A stretch of DNA of 64,000 nucleotides from contig JADJQW010000002.1 of the NCBI GenBank assembly GCA_016712535.1, forward strand, positions 2,294,001 to 2,358,000, read 5' to 3'. Within the stretch, counting starts at the first letter, position 1. Every line of letters begins with the position of its first letter. Positions 9,129 through 17,950 of this stretch are shown one piece after another. The stretch comes from Flavobacteriales bacterium. GTDB lineage: Bacteria; Bacteroidota; Bacteroidia; Flavobacteriales_F; PHOS-HE28. The notes below the pieces were generated by a model. It was not told the DNA's origin. It saw nothing but the letters and a program-made list of their open reading frames with translations, and searched no databases. Both the position numbers and the translations under genes were made by a program.

Positions 9129-10246
9129 TGGCCGGCATCCTCGATCGCGGATCGATCCCGCTCTTCGTCTTCAAGGGCATAGCCGTCCGGTTGCATTGGA
9201 GCTTCGTGCTGCTGCCGGTCTATGTCCTGTACTCGGGCCTTTCGCAAGGCATGGATTGGGAGATGATCGGCCTGCGCCTGGGCATGGTGGCAATCGCCTT
9301 CGCCTGCGTGGTGCTGCATGAATACGGCCATGCCCTCACGGCACGTCGCTTCGGTGTAGGCACGCGCGACATCACCCTGCTGCCCATTGGTGGCGTGGCC
9401 TCTTTGGAGCGCATGCCTGAAGAGCCGCGCCATGAGTTCTGGATCACGGTGGCCGGCCCGGCTGTGAACTTGGCCATCGCACTCCTTGCCATCATCGCCA
9501 TGGCGGCACTGGGCCTCTTGGGCTTCTTCACGGACCTGTTGCTCGGCGGCGCATCGCTCTTCACCAACGCGCTGCTCTTCCTCGCAGGGCTCAACATCTG
9601 GCTCTTCCTCTTCAACCTGATCCCCGCATTCCCCATGGACGGCGGCCGCATCCTGCGATCCCTGTTGGCCATGCGGATGCCACGTGAACGCGCCACCCGC
9701 ATCGCCGCCGTCCTGGGTCGGGGCGTGGCCATCCTCGGCATCGGCTACGGGCTTTTCGCTGGCGAGCCCTTCCTCGCCTTGATCGGGGTCTTCATCTTCA
9801 TGGCTGCCGGCGCTGAGGCGCGCAACGTGGTGCAGCGCGAGCACTTGCGGGGAATCACCGTTGGGCAAGTGATGCGCACGCGCTTCTGGAGCATGGGACT
9901 GAACTCCACGGTGCACGAGGCCGTGAATGAGCTGCTCGCAGGCGGCGACACCTCCTTGGTGGTGATCGGCATGGACGGCCTTCCCATGGGCGTCCTGCAC
10001 CGCAACGACCTCTTCGGCGCGGTGGAGGCCGGCCGCAAAGACATGCGCCTCATCGACCTTCCACCGAAACCGGCACCCATGGTGGCACCGGAAGCTGATG
10101 CGCATGAAAGCACCCAACGGATGATCGTCGGTGGCCTTCCTTTGCTGCCCGTGGTGCAAGAGCATCGCTTGGTGGGCGTGCTGGAAGCCGCCAACCTCAG
10201 CGAATTCGTGAAGGTGAAGCAGGCCGAAGCGGCGAGCCGTCGCTAG
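9128..10246 (+). CDS. Site-2 protease (M50) with CBS domains
   Basis: This 372-residue polytopic membrane protein has the zinc-protease motif HEYGH (residues 64-68) inside a hydrophobic helix and the second M50 motif around NLIPAFPMDGGRIL, where the Asp completes the metal site. Helices surround both motifs. The C-terminal part (about 235-360) is a pair of CBS domains (VGQVMRTRFWSM, then DAHESTQRMIVGGLPLLPV), which in related proteases sense adenine nucleotides. It would cleave membrane-embedded substrates such as anti-sigma factors. Its start overlaps the usp stop by one base. The family is clear, the substrate unknown. Confidence 0.9.
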   Translation: MAGILDRGSIPLFVFKGIAVRLHWSFVLLPVYVLYSGLSQGMDWEMIGLRLGMVAIAFACVVLHEYGHALTARRFGVGTRDITLLPIGGVASLERMPEEPRHEFWITVAGPAVNLAIALLAIIAMAALGLLGFFTDLLLGGASLFTNALLFLAGLNIWLFLFNLIPAFPMDGGRILRSLLAMRMPRERATRIAAVLGRGVAILGIGYGLFAGEPFLALIGVFIFMAAGAEARNVVQREHLRGITVGQVMRTRFWSMGLNSTVHEAVNELLAGGDTSLVVIGMDGLPMGVLHRNDLFGAVEAGRKDMRLIDLPPKPAPMVAPEADAHESTQRMIVGGLPLLPVVQEHRLVGVLEAANLSEFVKVKQAEAASRR

Positions 10247-10258
10247 AGCGGCTTGGGC

Positions 10259-11188
10259 TCAGCCCTTGGGCCGCTTCGGCTCATGCAGCGTGAATACGCG
10301 CGAGATGTTGAAGCCGAAGTGAACGCCAGCGCCATCGTCAGGAGATGAGAAGGCCTTGGCCCAATCGCCGGTGCTCTCCGTGATGAAGGCACGATCGAAC
10401 ATGCCCGCGCTGTTGCTGAAGTGCAGTTGGAACACATGCCCGCCGGTCTCAATGTCGAATCCTACGGAGAGTGATTGCTGGAATCCCTCATCGAGGCCAT
10501 CGGGCAGCACATGGAAGTACTCCGCGTTGAAGGTCAGGCGCTTGGTGAGCTTCACGCGGCCGGCGCCGCTTACGTGGAACACATCGTTCGGGGTGCTCGC
10601 AGCGGCCACAAGGTTGCGGTGCACCGCACCGGGATTCAACTGCACGCTGATCGACTCGCTGAACTTCCGGCCGACGATCAAGGTCCAAGCATACGAGAGG
10701 CGGTGTGTGAAGTAGTCCGTTCGGTCCGGATTGTACCAAGGCACCTGATCGGCTGCGAGCGTGGTCATGGACGACGCTGCCACCAACGCCAAGGTGAGCG
10801 GCGCCTTGCATCCGGCATCGCATTGGCGAACCAGCTTGTACTTCACGAATCCATCAATCGTCTTCTGGTACCCGCTGCGGCCGATGCCCACCATCAGGCG
10901 GTCGCTCACCCCGTAATCGAATCCGAGACGCACCGTGGCGCCATCGAGGCCGAAGGCCTCCCGGGCTCCGCCATTGGTGGGCCCGAACCGATGGCCTATC
11001 CGGAAATCGAGCACGCCGGCCGCCGTGTTCTCCAGGCTGTGGCCGTTGATCACACGTGTGGTCTTGAAGGCCGCGCTCGTGTACTCCGGTCCTTGTTCCT
11101 CCGCACCCAGCAGCCCGAGCAGGTCTTCTTGCGCACGAGCGCTTGGGATCAGCAATAGTGCTGTGAAGAGGATCGGGACGAAGCGCAT
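10259..11188 (-). CDS. DUF5777-family outer-membrane beta-barrel protein
   Basis: The 309-residue protein has a signal peptide (FVPILFTALLLIPSARAQ) followed by a DUF5777-like core: the opening TTRVINGHSLEN, the strand pair LDFRIGHRFG, then alternating amphipathic strands (VRLGFDYGVSDRLMVGIG) and a C-terminal aromatic strand (GFNISRVFTLHE). It should form a barrel in the outer membrane. It is the last gene of a leftward group with YceI, OB-fold and cytochrome-like lipoprotein genes, a set often seen together in Bacteroidota. The actual cargo or role is unknown. Confidence 0.82.
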   Translation of the reverse strand: MRFVPILFTALLLIPSARAQEDLLGLLGAEEQGPEYTSAAFKTTRVINGHSLENTAAGVLDFRIGHRFGPTNGGAREAFGLDGATVRLGFDYGVSDRLMVGIGRSGYQKTIDGFVKYKLVRQCDAGCKAPLTLALVAASSMTTLAADQVPWYNPDRTDYFTHRLSYAWTLIVGRKFSESISVQLNPGAVHRNLVAAASTPNDVFHVSGAGRVKLTKRLTFNAEYFHVLPDGLDEGFQQSLSVGFDIETGGHVFQLHFSNSAGMFDRAFITESTGDWAKAFSSPDDGAGVHFGFNISRVFTLHEPKRPKG

Positions 11189-11235
11189 GGATCAAGGAGG
11201 ATTGTCGGAGTGGCAGAAGGACTGTAACAGGAGGA

Positions 11236-11793
11236 TCAGGGCATCTTGGTGAAGTCCATCCGCACCGAGACATCCATGGCCTCAGCTATGTTCTTGCGCA
11301 CCGCTCCTGGGATCTTGATGCCGTGATCCTCGGGCTTCACCTGGAACTTGCTCTCCGCGCGGATGCCGCCCTTGCCATCGACGGTGATGGTGCCCGTAGC
11401 CTTGGCCGGCTGATCCACACCATGGATGCTGATCGTGCCCTCAGCCGTCACCGGGTAAGTCCCTGCTTTCGCCAACTGCTCTGCGGTGACCCCTTTGAGG
11501 GCGCCTTTGAACGAGGCCTTGGGGAACTTGCTGCTCTCCATGTAGTTCTCGTTGAAGTGCTCCTGCATCAGGGCCTTCTCGAACGTGAACGCCTTGATCA
11601 GGACGGAGAACTCGATGGCGCCGGTGGTGATGTCCCAGACGCTGGTCACCTTGTCGTTATCGGCATGGATATCCTCCAAAGGCGTGGAGGAATGGAAGTC
11701 GATGTGGCCCGTGCGCGTCATGTAGCGGTCTTGCGCAGCGAGGGCGATCGGTGCGAGCGCGAGGCTCATCAGAGTGGTCTTCAGCAGGTTCAT
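11236..11793 (-). CDS. YceI family periplasmic protein
   Basis: This 185-residue protein starts at the ATG at 11793, which gives a signal peptide (MNLLKTTLMSLALAPIALAAQ); the longer frame adds only a poor leader. The mature part shows YceI lipocalin-like features: GHIDFHSSTPLEDIHADN, then LMQEHFNENYMESSKFPKASFKG and a GTYPVTAEGTISIHGVDQP region. YceI proteins bind isoprenoid lipids such as polyisoprenes in the periplasm. It lies between the OB-fold gene and the DUF5777 gene in one leftward group. A related YceI gene is present at 17377-17925. Confidence 0.88.
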   Translation of the reverse strand: MNLLKTTLMSLALAPIALAAQDRYMTRTGHIDFHSSTPLEDIHADNDKVTSVWDITTGAIEFSVLIKAFTFEKALMQEHFNENYMESSKFPKASFKGALKGVTAEQLAKAGTYPVTAEGTISIHGVDQPAKATGTITVDGKGGIRAESKFQVKPEDHGIKIPGAVRKNIAEAMDVSVRMDFTKMP

Positions 11794-11823
11794 GGTTCTT
11801 CGTTTAAATGGGTCAGGCAAGCA

Positions 11824-12258
11824 TCATTCCACCGCCACGCATCGTTGCAGGATCACGTTGCCAGGGAGCAGGTCGCTGCCGAGGTAGCCCGCGCAGATGC
11901 CCTTCACGGTCACCGGTGCGCCCTCTTCCCAGTTCTTCGGCAAATCCGCTTCATTGAATTCGCAAAGGATGCCGGCCATGGGGTCACCGCTATCGAGCAT
12001 GAGGTTCACGGGAGCGTCGCCAGCACCGGTTTCAATGCTGGAGATCGTGCCCTTCACCTGCAGGACCTTCTCCACATATTGCGCGTTCGCAACGGCTTCA
12101 TCATTCACGAAAGCGGCCAGCAGCGCGGGCGCATCAAGGGTGTGGTCCGGCTTGCTTGAGGCAAGATCGTCGTGGCCCCGGTTGAATTCCATGAGGCCAT
12201 AAGCCCCTGCGGCCGCCAGGGCGATGCCGCCGATGAGGATCCAGTTGCGTGCTTTCAT
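11824..12258 (-). CDS. Membrane-anchored OB-fold (tRNA_anti-like) protein
   Basis: This 144-residue protein starts at the ATG at 12258 (KARNWILIGGIALAAAGAYG), giving one N-terminal membrane anchor. The rest matches the tRNA_anti-like OB-fold family: YVEKVLQVKGTISSIET, then GILCEFNE and GAPVTVKGICAGYLG. Its stop and start are within 10 bases of genes on either side (12266 and 11793), so it is in the same leftward operon as the YceI and cytochrome-like genes. The ligand is unknown, and in this fold metal, nucleic-acid or small-molecule binding are all possible. Confidence 0.75.
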   Translation of the reverse strand: MKARNWILIGGIALAAAGAYGLMEFNRGHDDLASSKPDHTLDAPALLAAFVNDEAVANAQYVEKVLQVKGTISSIETGAGDAPVNLMLDSGDPMAGILCEFNEADLPKNWEEGAPVTVKGICAGYLGSDLLPGNVILQRCVAVE

Positions 12259-12265
12259 GGGTCCG

Positions 12266-12631
12266 TTAATTCTGCGGTGCGCCTGCATCGATCCATGCCT
12301 GCACCTTGTTCTGGTCGCAAACGGGCAGCTTGCCGCTGGGCGGCATGAAGTATGGGCTGCCTGCGACCACGACGCCTTGCAGCTTGCCCTCGTCGGCGAT
12401 GGCTTTCACAGCGGTGTAGCTCGTGAGCGCAGGGGATTGCCCGCCCGGAACATGGCAACCCGGTATGGCGCAACTGCCCTGCACCAAAGGCTCTATTACA
12501 CCCGTCCAAGTCACGGCCGTCGTGTCACAGAAAGTGTCTGGATAGAGTTCCTCTTCGTTGTCGTAGTAGCAACCTGGCAGCAGCAAGAGCGCAGCCAGCG
12601 CCGAGAGGATTGCGAATGCGCGGTGATCCAT
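12266..12631 (-). CDS. Cysteine-containing lipoprotein, cytochrome-like
   Basis: This 121-residue lipoprotein has its start set at 12631 because it puts a lipobox (LLLLPGC) at the N-terminus. The body resembles the C-terminal module of the next gene upstream: VTWTGVIEPLVQGSC, then CHVPGG, then PPSGKLPVCDQNKVQAWIDAGAPQN. The heme-binding CxxCH is altered (four residues between the cysteines in CAIPGCH), so heme attachment is doubtful here. Similar proteins in Bacteroidota are called cytochrome c domain or planctomycete-type cytochrome proteins. It is cotranscribed with the neighbours on the minus strand. Confidence 0.65.
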   Translation of the reverse strand: MDHRAFAILSALAALLLLPGCYYDNEEELYPDTFCDTTAVTWTGVIEPLVQGSCAIPGCHVPGGQSPALTSYTAVKAIADEGKLQGVVVAGSPYFMPPSGKLPVCDQNKVQAWIDAGAPQN

Positions 12632-12732
12632 GCCCTTGAAATGTGATCGCACCGTGCCGATGACGGCGCCTTGGCGAACATACGGGCTAACCGACCATCC
12701 GGGATGCTTGGAGCGGATGTTCACCGGTACGA

Positions 12733-13485
12733 TCAATTATTTGGCGCACCCTGGGCGATCCAGAGCTGAACCTGGCGGATGCGGCAATCGGAGAGCTGCG
12801 GACCAGAAGGCGGCATGGGCTCGAAGGTGGGCAGGCGGCGGATGGCGCCCTCCAAGGTGCCATCGGCAGCGCGCTGATTCACCACGCTCCATTGCGTGAG
12901 GTTGATGCCGCCTGATGGCGTGGACCCGCTGTGGCAGCTGGTGCAGCGCGATTGAAGCAGAGGGGCGATGGTGCCGCTGTAGGTGACGTTGAGCGTGTCG
13001 CAGCCCGAAGGCTCGCAGCTGTTGTTCTGCGCGCCCTGGTTGATCCACTGCTGGATCAGCGCGATCTGGGCGGCGGTGAGCGGTGTGAATGGCGGGGGCG
13101 GCATGATGTCGTCCGGGTCATTCTCCGTGATGTGCTCCATCAAGTCGCCATCCTGCACGATGCCGCTGGCCATGAGCGTCTCGTAACTGGTGATCCGGAT
13201 CTCGTCGTTGTCGTCGTTGGCCGTGTGGTGGCAGTTGAGGCCCTCCCCGGGATTGGTGCAGCTGCTGGTGAGGATGGGCAGCACCTGCTGCTGGAACCAG
13301 ATCGTATTGGGGTCGCACACCGTGCCTTCGTCGGGGTCGTCTCCTCCCCCACCGCTCTGCCCGTTGTCAACTCCCGGCTCAATAAGCGGTTCATGCTTGC
13401 AAGAATCAGCGAGCAGCATCGCCATGACCAAGGCCGAGCCCAAGGCTACCCACCTTGCCAAACCCTTGGTTCTCTTCCTGATCAT
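12733..13485 (-). CDS. Secreted cytochrome c-like protein with two Cys modules
   Basis: The 250-residue protein starts at 13485, giving a basic N-terminus and hydrophobic segment (WVALGSALVMAMLLADSC) that could be a lipoprotein signal. It has two modules: one with VLPILTSSCTNPGEGLNCHH (unusual spacing) and one with a canonical heme motif in SRCTSCHSGS. Both are followed by the family tail MPP....L....I..WI.QGA. This pattern is that of planctomycete-type cytochrome C domain proteins, periplasmic or surface electron carriers. A low-complexity Gly/Asp linker follows the signal. It leads a leftward group of five genes ending at the DUF5777 gene. Confidence 0.7.
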   Translation of the reverse strand: MIRKRTKGLARWVALGSALVMAMLLADSCKHEPLIEPGVDNGQSGGGGDDPDEGTVCDPNTIWFQQQVLPILTSSCTNPGEGLNCHHTANDDNDEIRITSYETLMASGIVQDGDLMEHITENDPDDIMPPPPFTPLTAAQIALIQQWINQGAQNNSCEPSGCDTLNVTYSGTIAPLLQSRCTSCHSGSTPSGGINLTQWSVVNQRAADGTLEGAIRRLPTFEPMPPSGPQLSDCRIRQVQLWIAQGAPNN

Positions 13486-13537
13486 GGCGATGCTTGCTTG
13501 CTGGCCCAAATGAAACGCGCGATCCATGCTCTTCTTC

Positions 13538-13753
13538 TTACGAAGCGGATAAACCGGGAGAAACCGGCGATGAACCGGACACGGCTCCTTTCTCGATCAG
13601 TTCAGCCAGAGCAACCATCAATTCCACCACGTTCAGCCGGTTGCTGTACCGGGCGGCGCCGTTCAGTCGGATGATCATGCCCAAGCGGTCCTCGGGGGAC
13701 ATGGCCAGCAGCCGTTGCTGGTCGAAGCGGCTGAGGAGGCGGAGGGAATTCAT
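13538..13753 (-). CDS. Small hypothetical protein
   Basis: This 71-residue frame lies in the 368-base gap between the cytochrome-like gene and the response regulator. The first 60 residues look like a helical protein (FDQQRLLAMSPEDRLGMIIR, then LNVVELMVALAELIEKG) with regular codon use, and the last ten look like read-through. No family is recognised. It may be real or a chance frame; the helical content favours a gene. Confidence 0.35.
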   Translation of the reverse strand: MNSLRLLSRFDQQRLLAMSPEDRLGMIIRLNGAARYSNRLNVVELMVALAELIEKGAVSGSSPVSPGLSAS

Positions 13754-13853
13754 GATATCGTGCTTGGTGCACCGAAGGTGGACGCACCGCGATGCGGATT
13801 ACCACTCGGGTCTGACAGAACGGGCAACGGGTGCGACCAATCGGCAAGGCCGC

Positions 13854-14606
13854 TCACTCACCGGCCAACCAGCGCTTGAAGGCGGCGCTGCGCTCACTGC
13901 TCACGATGGCGTCATCGCCGTAAGGCGGATCGAGCACCACCTTCACGCGGCTCTTGCTGTAGGCCAGCAGCTCCTTGATGCTGTGCAGATGCACGATCAA
14001 CTGCCGATTGAGGCGGATGAAGCGCTGCGGGTCGAGCTGCTTCTCCAGGCGGTCGAGGCTCTCTTCCATGGGCAGGTCACGTCCTTCTCGCGTGCGGAGG
14101 AAGGTGTTCTTCAGCAGCGAATGGAAATACGCGATCTGCTCAGGCTCAACAACCTTGAAGTGCTCACCGTAGCGGATGAGGAAGCGCTTGGCATAGGCGT
14201 GCGGCTGCTCAGACAGGTGAAATGCGGCCAATGCGGAGTGATCGCGCACGAGGCCCAGCTTCCGCACCCGTTCGATCGCGGCCCTGAGCTCATCGGCATT
14301 CACAGGCTTCAAGAGGTAATCGATCGCGTTCACCTTGAAGGCCTGCAACGCGTGCTGATCGTAAGCCGTGGTGAAGATCACCGGGCAGGTCACCTCCACG
14401 CGCTTGAACACCACGAAGCTCTCACCATCGGCCAGCTGCACATCGAACAGGGCCAGGTCGGGCGCTGCATTGGACTTGAACCAATCCACGGCTGAGACGA
14501 TGCTCGGCACATCGGCCACCGCTTCTACGCCGCCACCGATGCCCGCCAGGATCTTCCGCAACCGCTGCACAGCGGAGCTCTCGTCTTCGACAATGAGGAT
14601 CTTCAT
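13854..14606 (-). CDS. LytTR-family response regulator
   Basis: The 250-residue protein has a receiver domain (1-120) with acidic pocket VEDES, phospho-acceptor Asp55 in LALFDVQLADG, the Thr in FTTAYDQ and the Lys in YLLKPVNA. Residues about 145-245 form a LytTR DNA-binding domain (LIRYGEHFKVVEPEQIAYFH, then RLNRQLIVHLHSIKELLAY). Its ATG overlaps the stop of the sensor kinase (ATGA at 14603-14606), so the two form a classical coupled pair. It should control transcription in response to the kinase. Targets are unknown; the flanking YceI and hydrolase genes are candidates. Confidence 0.93.
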   Translation of the reverse strand: MKILIVEDESSAVQRLRKILAGIGGGVEAVADVPSIVSAVDWFKSNAAPDLALFDVQLADGESFVVFKRVEVTCPVIFTTAYDQHALQAFKVNAIDYLLKPVNADELRAAIERVRKLGLVRDHSALAAFHLSEQPHAYAKRFLIRYGEHFKVVEPEQIAYFHSLLKNTFLRTREGRDLPMEESLDRLEKQLDPQRFIRLNRQLIVHLHSIKELLAYSKSRVKVVLDPPYGDDAIVSSERSAAFKRWLAGE

Positions 14607-16513
14607 GGTTGGGGGTCGATCAAAGGTATCCGCACCCAGAATCGCCCTTCCCCGTCAACCACTTCGATGGGACGGCCGGTGAGCGCGGCATAGCGCTTCG
14701 TGATGCTCTCCAATCCGAAGCCCGTGGACCGTGCCGGCGTCGTGCGCGGACGGATCGGATTGGCCACCACCAGCGAATCGCCCTCGGATGCAACGGTGAT
14801 CGTGAATGGCTCCCCCCCGATCACCACATTGTGCTTGAGCGCGTTCTCAACCAGCAGCTGCAAGGTGAGAGGCACGATGGCCCGAGCTCGGCTGGCGGCG
14901 TCCACATCGACCTGCAGCGCGATGCGGCTCCCGAACCTCCGCTGCTCCAGCGCGAAATACGTGGCCAGCAAGCGCAGCTCTTCCTCCACCGTGATGCGCT
15001 CCTGATCGCGCACTTGTAGGATATTCCGGAAGAAGGTGCTCAACTGCTCCACATGCCCCACGGCCTTGGCGGGCTCGCTCTCGATCAACTCAACAAGCGC
15101 ATTGAAGCTGTTGAAGAGGAAGTGCGGATCGACCTGGGAGCGCAGTGCTTCAAGCTGGAAGCGCACCTTCTCCTGCTCCATGCGGTCGCGGAAACGCAGT
15201 CTGCGATCGCGGGCGCGAATCACGGCGAATGCAATGCCCAAGGCAAGGATGAAGAACAGCACCAGCACCCAAGGCAGCCTCCACCACGGCGGAGTCACCG
15301 TGATACCCAGCTCTGTCCATGGCGCATCGGCATCGGGTGCACCCGCGAAGGCGCGCACTTGAAACGTGTAGCTCCCCGGAGGCAAGGCGGGGAATGCCGC
15401 TTGGCGGTCTCGTGTATCAACGATGCCTTCGCTGAATCCACGGAGCCGGTACTGGAATCGCACCGCAGCAGGGTCGGCCCAATGCGTGGCGGTGAACCGC
15501 AGGACCAACGAGCTGCGGTCATGGGCAAGCCGAAGACCTTGTGCGTGATCAACGGCTTCGCCAGCCACCTCGGCGAGCAGCAGCGCTGTCTTGAGTCCCT
15601 TCCTGAAGTGCGCGGCCTGCGGACGAAGCCTGACCAGGCCCTTGCTGCATGCGAACCAGAGCGCGCCCTGCACATCCGAGGAGACGCAATTCAACCCGGC
15701 GGTGATGTCGTTCAGGCCGAAAGCCGTTGTGACATCGAACAGGTCGCCGGTGATGGGATCGAGCGCCAGCACGCCCGTGCTGCCGAAGGCGATCAGATGG
15801 CCAGCAACCTCGCCCAAGGCATAGAGGTCGCCATCAAAGGGCGGCAAGCCCGCTGCGATGCAGGGCTGCGATGCATCATCGGCGCGGCAGAAACCGGTCC
15901 CCGGGCCGATCGCCCAGAACCGGCCACCAGAATCGCGCAGCAGGCTGTAGTAGGTGCCCTTCCGCAGCTCTTCACTGACCGGTGAGTCGGGCTCGACGCT
16001 GCGAATGCCCTTGCCATCCGTTGCTGCCAGCAAGCCGCCATCGTGCAACAAGGCATCGAAGGTGAAGCCCGCATCGCCGGCCGCCCGCTGCATTGATCCG
16101 TTTCGAACGACGGACACGCCCGCGAGCGTGGCGAACACAGCACCGTCTGGAGTGGCGCGCGCCCCCAGCACATTGTCATTCGACAGGCCGCTGGCTTCGC
16201 TGTATTGCACAACGGATCCATCGGGAGCAATCGCGCTGACACCCGCACCGAAGGTGGCTGCCCAAACCGTTCCATCCGGTGACGCAGCCAGAGCCACCAC
16301 GGGGGCGCGCCACGGTGCGCTCTTCGGAGAACCACGCCGCATGCTGATGAACGCCTTGCTCCGTGGCGAACCATATGCTCTGGCGAGCGTCTGCGCAGAG
16401 CGCCGTGATGCCGCGCAGGTCGAGGCCCTCGTGCTCGGGGACGATGAGGATGGCAGGATCGGCACGGTGCAGCGCCTCGCTTCCATTGCACCACCAGACC
16501 GCGCCATCGGCAT
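14603..16513 (-). CDS. Sensor histidine kinase, C-terminal part of a frameshifted gene
   Basis: This frame holds the end of a beta-propeller (GTVWAATFGAGVSAIAPDGS), a Y_Y_Y domain (RFQYRLRGFSEG), one transmembrane helix (LPWVLVLFFILALGIAFAVI), a LytS-type His_kinase domain with the phosphorylated His in SQVDPHFLFNSFNALVEL, and an HATPase domain (LQLLVENALKHN, then GFGLESITKRYAALTG). The true coding part starts near 16305; the first roughly 70 residues of the open frame are read-through in the wrong phase. The N-terminal half is the adjacent frame ending past 16176. Together they make one kinase of about 920 residues. It overlaps the response-regulator start by four bases. Confidence 0.85.
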   Translation of the reverse strand: MPMARSGGAMEARRCTVPILPSSSSPSTRASTCAASRRSAQTLARAYGSPRSKAFISMRRGSPKSAPWRAPVVALAASPDGTVWAATFGAGVSAIAPDGSVVQYSEASGLSNDNVLGARATPDGAVFATLAGVSVVRNGSMQRAAGDAGFTFDALLHDGGLLAATDGKGIRSVEPDSPVSEELRKGTYYSLLRDSGGRFWAIGPGTGFCRADDASQPCIAAGLPPFDGDLYALGEVAGHLIAFGSTGVLALDPITGDLFDVTTAFGLNDITAGLNCVSSDVQGALWFACSKGLVRLRPQAAHFRKGLKTALLLAEVAGEAVDHAQGLRLAHDRSSLVLRFTATHWADPAAVRFQYRLRGFSEGIVDTRDRQAAFPALPPGSYTFQVRAFAGAPDADAPWTELGITVTPPWWRLPWVLVLFFILALGIAFAVIRARDRRLRFRDRMEQEKVRFQLEALRSQVDPHFLFNSFNALVELIESEPAKAVGHVEQLSTFFRNILQVRDQERITVEEELRLLATYFALEQRRFGSRIALQVDVDAASRARAIVPLTLQLLVENALKHNVVIGGEPFTITVASEGDSLVVANPIRPRTTPARSTGFGLESITKRYAALTGRPIEVVDGEGRFWVRIPLIDPQP

Positions 16514-17375
16514 CGCGCATCATGCGCAGCGCTGGAGGCCCGGGCTCCTCCATCCGGTAGGTCCCGTGCTCCAGAGCGAGATCCATCACCACGGCGCCAT
16601 GCTCACGAGTGGCCGCCCACACCATGCCGCCGCTCACGGCTACATCGTGCACCGCACCGAATGGCCACGGCTGGGCGATGGCCAGCGCAGTCTCCCCGGG
16701 CCGCCACTTGAAAACGCCTTTCCGGTCGGAACCGGCCCAGATCAGGCCCTCCTCATCCACGGCCAATGCGAGCACCAGGTTGTCAGGCGCCCCTTCGGCC
16801 TCTCCCATCAACGCCGTGATCCGATTGCCGCTGCACACCGCAAGGCCCTGATCCGTGGCCACGGCCATGGACCCATCGGGCAGCGCGGCGATGGCGTTCA
16901 CGTGATCCTCCGGCAGGCCGTTCAGCTCGTTCCACTTCGTTGACCGCCCGTCTTGCCAGTGCCACAGGCCTGCGCCATAGGTGCCTACCCAAACGGCTCC
17001 TGCACCATCGGCCACCAATCCGGTCACGCGATTCGCCACGAACGCGGAATCCATCAGCAGCGTGTCGCAGCCGCGCTCTCTGCAGCGCATGATCACGCCT
17101 GTCGATAGGGCCGCGAGCATCGATGCGCCATCGGCAGCGAGCGCGGTGATACGCGCCCCCTCGAACCGCGCCATCACATCCACTGCTTCGCCATCGGTGC
17201 GCATCAAGCCGGCATCGCTGGCAGTCCAGATCAAGCCGCGCTCATCCTGCGCGATCAACGTGATCCGCGGACGCTGCTGGCCAGGCCGCACCTCAATGGC
17301 CCTCACCATCGGGTATTGCGCCATTGCCCAACCGGGCAGCAGCAGCACGAACCAAAGGAGCGATCGCGCCCTCAT
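16176..17375 (-). CDS. Sensor kinase, N-terminal propeller part of a frameshifted gene
   Basis: This frame encodes a signal peptide (SLLWFVLLLPGWAMAQYP) and repeated two-component-propeller blades such as GLIWTASDAGLMRTDGE, GAVWVGTYGAGLWHWQDG and GLIWAGSDRKGVFKWRPGE. Protein-like sequence stops after EQGVHQHAAWFSEERTVAR and continues in the other frame as APVVALAASPDG. The shift falls at a G5 run (16301-16305 on the plus strand). The region below about 16300 in this frame is therefore not real coding. The propeller should be periplasmic and sense a ligand. The start lies one base after the stop of the YceI gene, so the three genes are one operon. Confidence 0.8.
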   Translation of the reverse strand: MRARSLLWFVLLLPGWAMAQYPMVRAIEVRPGQQRPRITLIAQDERGLIWTASDAGLMRTDGEAVDVMARFEGARITALAADGASMLAALSTGVIMRCRERGCDTLLMDSAFVANRVTGLVADGAGAVWVGTYGAGLWHWQDGRSTKWNELNGLPEDHVNAIAALPDGSMAVATDQGLAVCSGNRITALMGEAEGAPDNLVLALAVDEEGLIWAGSDRKGVFKWRPGETALAIAQPWPFGAVHDVAVSGGMVWAATREHGAVVMDLALEHGTYRMEEPGPPALRMMRDADGAVWWCNGSEALHRADPAILIVPEHEGLDLRGITALCADARQSIWFATEQGVHQHAAWFSEERTVARPRGGSGCVTGWNGLGSHLRCGCQRDCSRWIRCAIQRSQRPVE

Positions 17376-17376
17376 T

Positions 17377-17925
17377 TCAAGGTGCGAATGACAACCGCGC
17401 TTCCACCTGCACCACCGCCGCCACTTTCTGCTGCACCACGCGGGGGATGCGGATACCGTGATCGGCCACTGGGACCTCGAAGCGCGCGCTCACAGACAGG
17501 CCACTGGGCGCGACGTCGATCGCGCATGGGATCACGCGCTCCACCGCCTGCCCTCTGATGGTGAGCACGCCCTTCGCTCGCACCGCATGCTTTCCGGGCG
17601 CCCCGAGGTCGATCGCCTCGATGATGCGGCCTGTGAAGGTGGCATGCGGCCAGTCCTCTACGGACATGTAGTTCTCATGGAAATGCTCCCGCTGCAATGG
17701 CGCATTGAAACCCATGAAATCAACTACGGGCAGCTGCACGGCAAAGGTCCGATCAGCCCTATCGATGAGGCCGCTGCCAAGCACGCAGGCCGCTGTGATG
17801 GTCTCCAATGGAGCTACGCTGGTGAAGCGAACCTCGGAATCGATCAAGCGCAAGAGGTCCCTTTCCTGCGCCCGCCCGGCGAGCGCCGTGAACGTGAGAA
17901 GTATGATCAGGAGGCAACCCCGCAT
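17377..17925 (-). CDS. YceI family periplasmic protein
   Basis: The 182-residue protein has a signal peptide (CLLIILLTFTALAGRAQ) and a YceI-like body: RLIDSEVRFTSVAPLETI, then QREHFHENYMSVEDWPHATF and KGVLTIRGQAVERVIPC, ending in a VADHGIRIPRVVQQKVAAVV segment close to that of the YceI gene at 11236-11793. It should bind a lipid-like ligand in the periplasm. It is directly followed by the sensor kinase start (one-base gap), which suggests that the kinase-regulator pair monitors or controls the same envelope process. That link is inference. Confidence 0.85.
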   Translation of the reverse strand: MRGCLLIILLTFTALAGRAQERDLLRLIDSEVRFTSVAPLETITAACVLGSGLIDRADRTFAVQLPVVDFMGFNAPLQREHFHENYMSVEDWPHATFTGRIIEAIDLGAPGKHAVRAKGVLTIRGQAVERVIPCAIDVAPSGLSVSARFEVPVADHGIRIPRVVQQKVAAVVQVEARLSFAP

Positions 17926-17950
17926 GCGCGAGGCCGAAGGTAGCTTGATG

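Noticed and set aside
8903..10165. A 420-residue minus-strand frame across the site-2 protease gene
   Set aside because: The plus strand carries HEYGH and the second protease motif; the antisense translation is His/Gln-rich low complexity.
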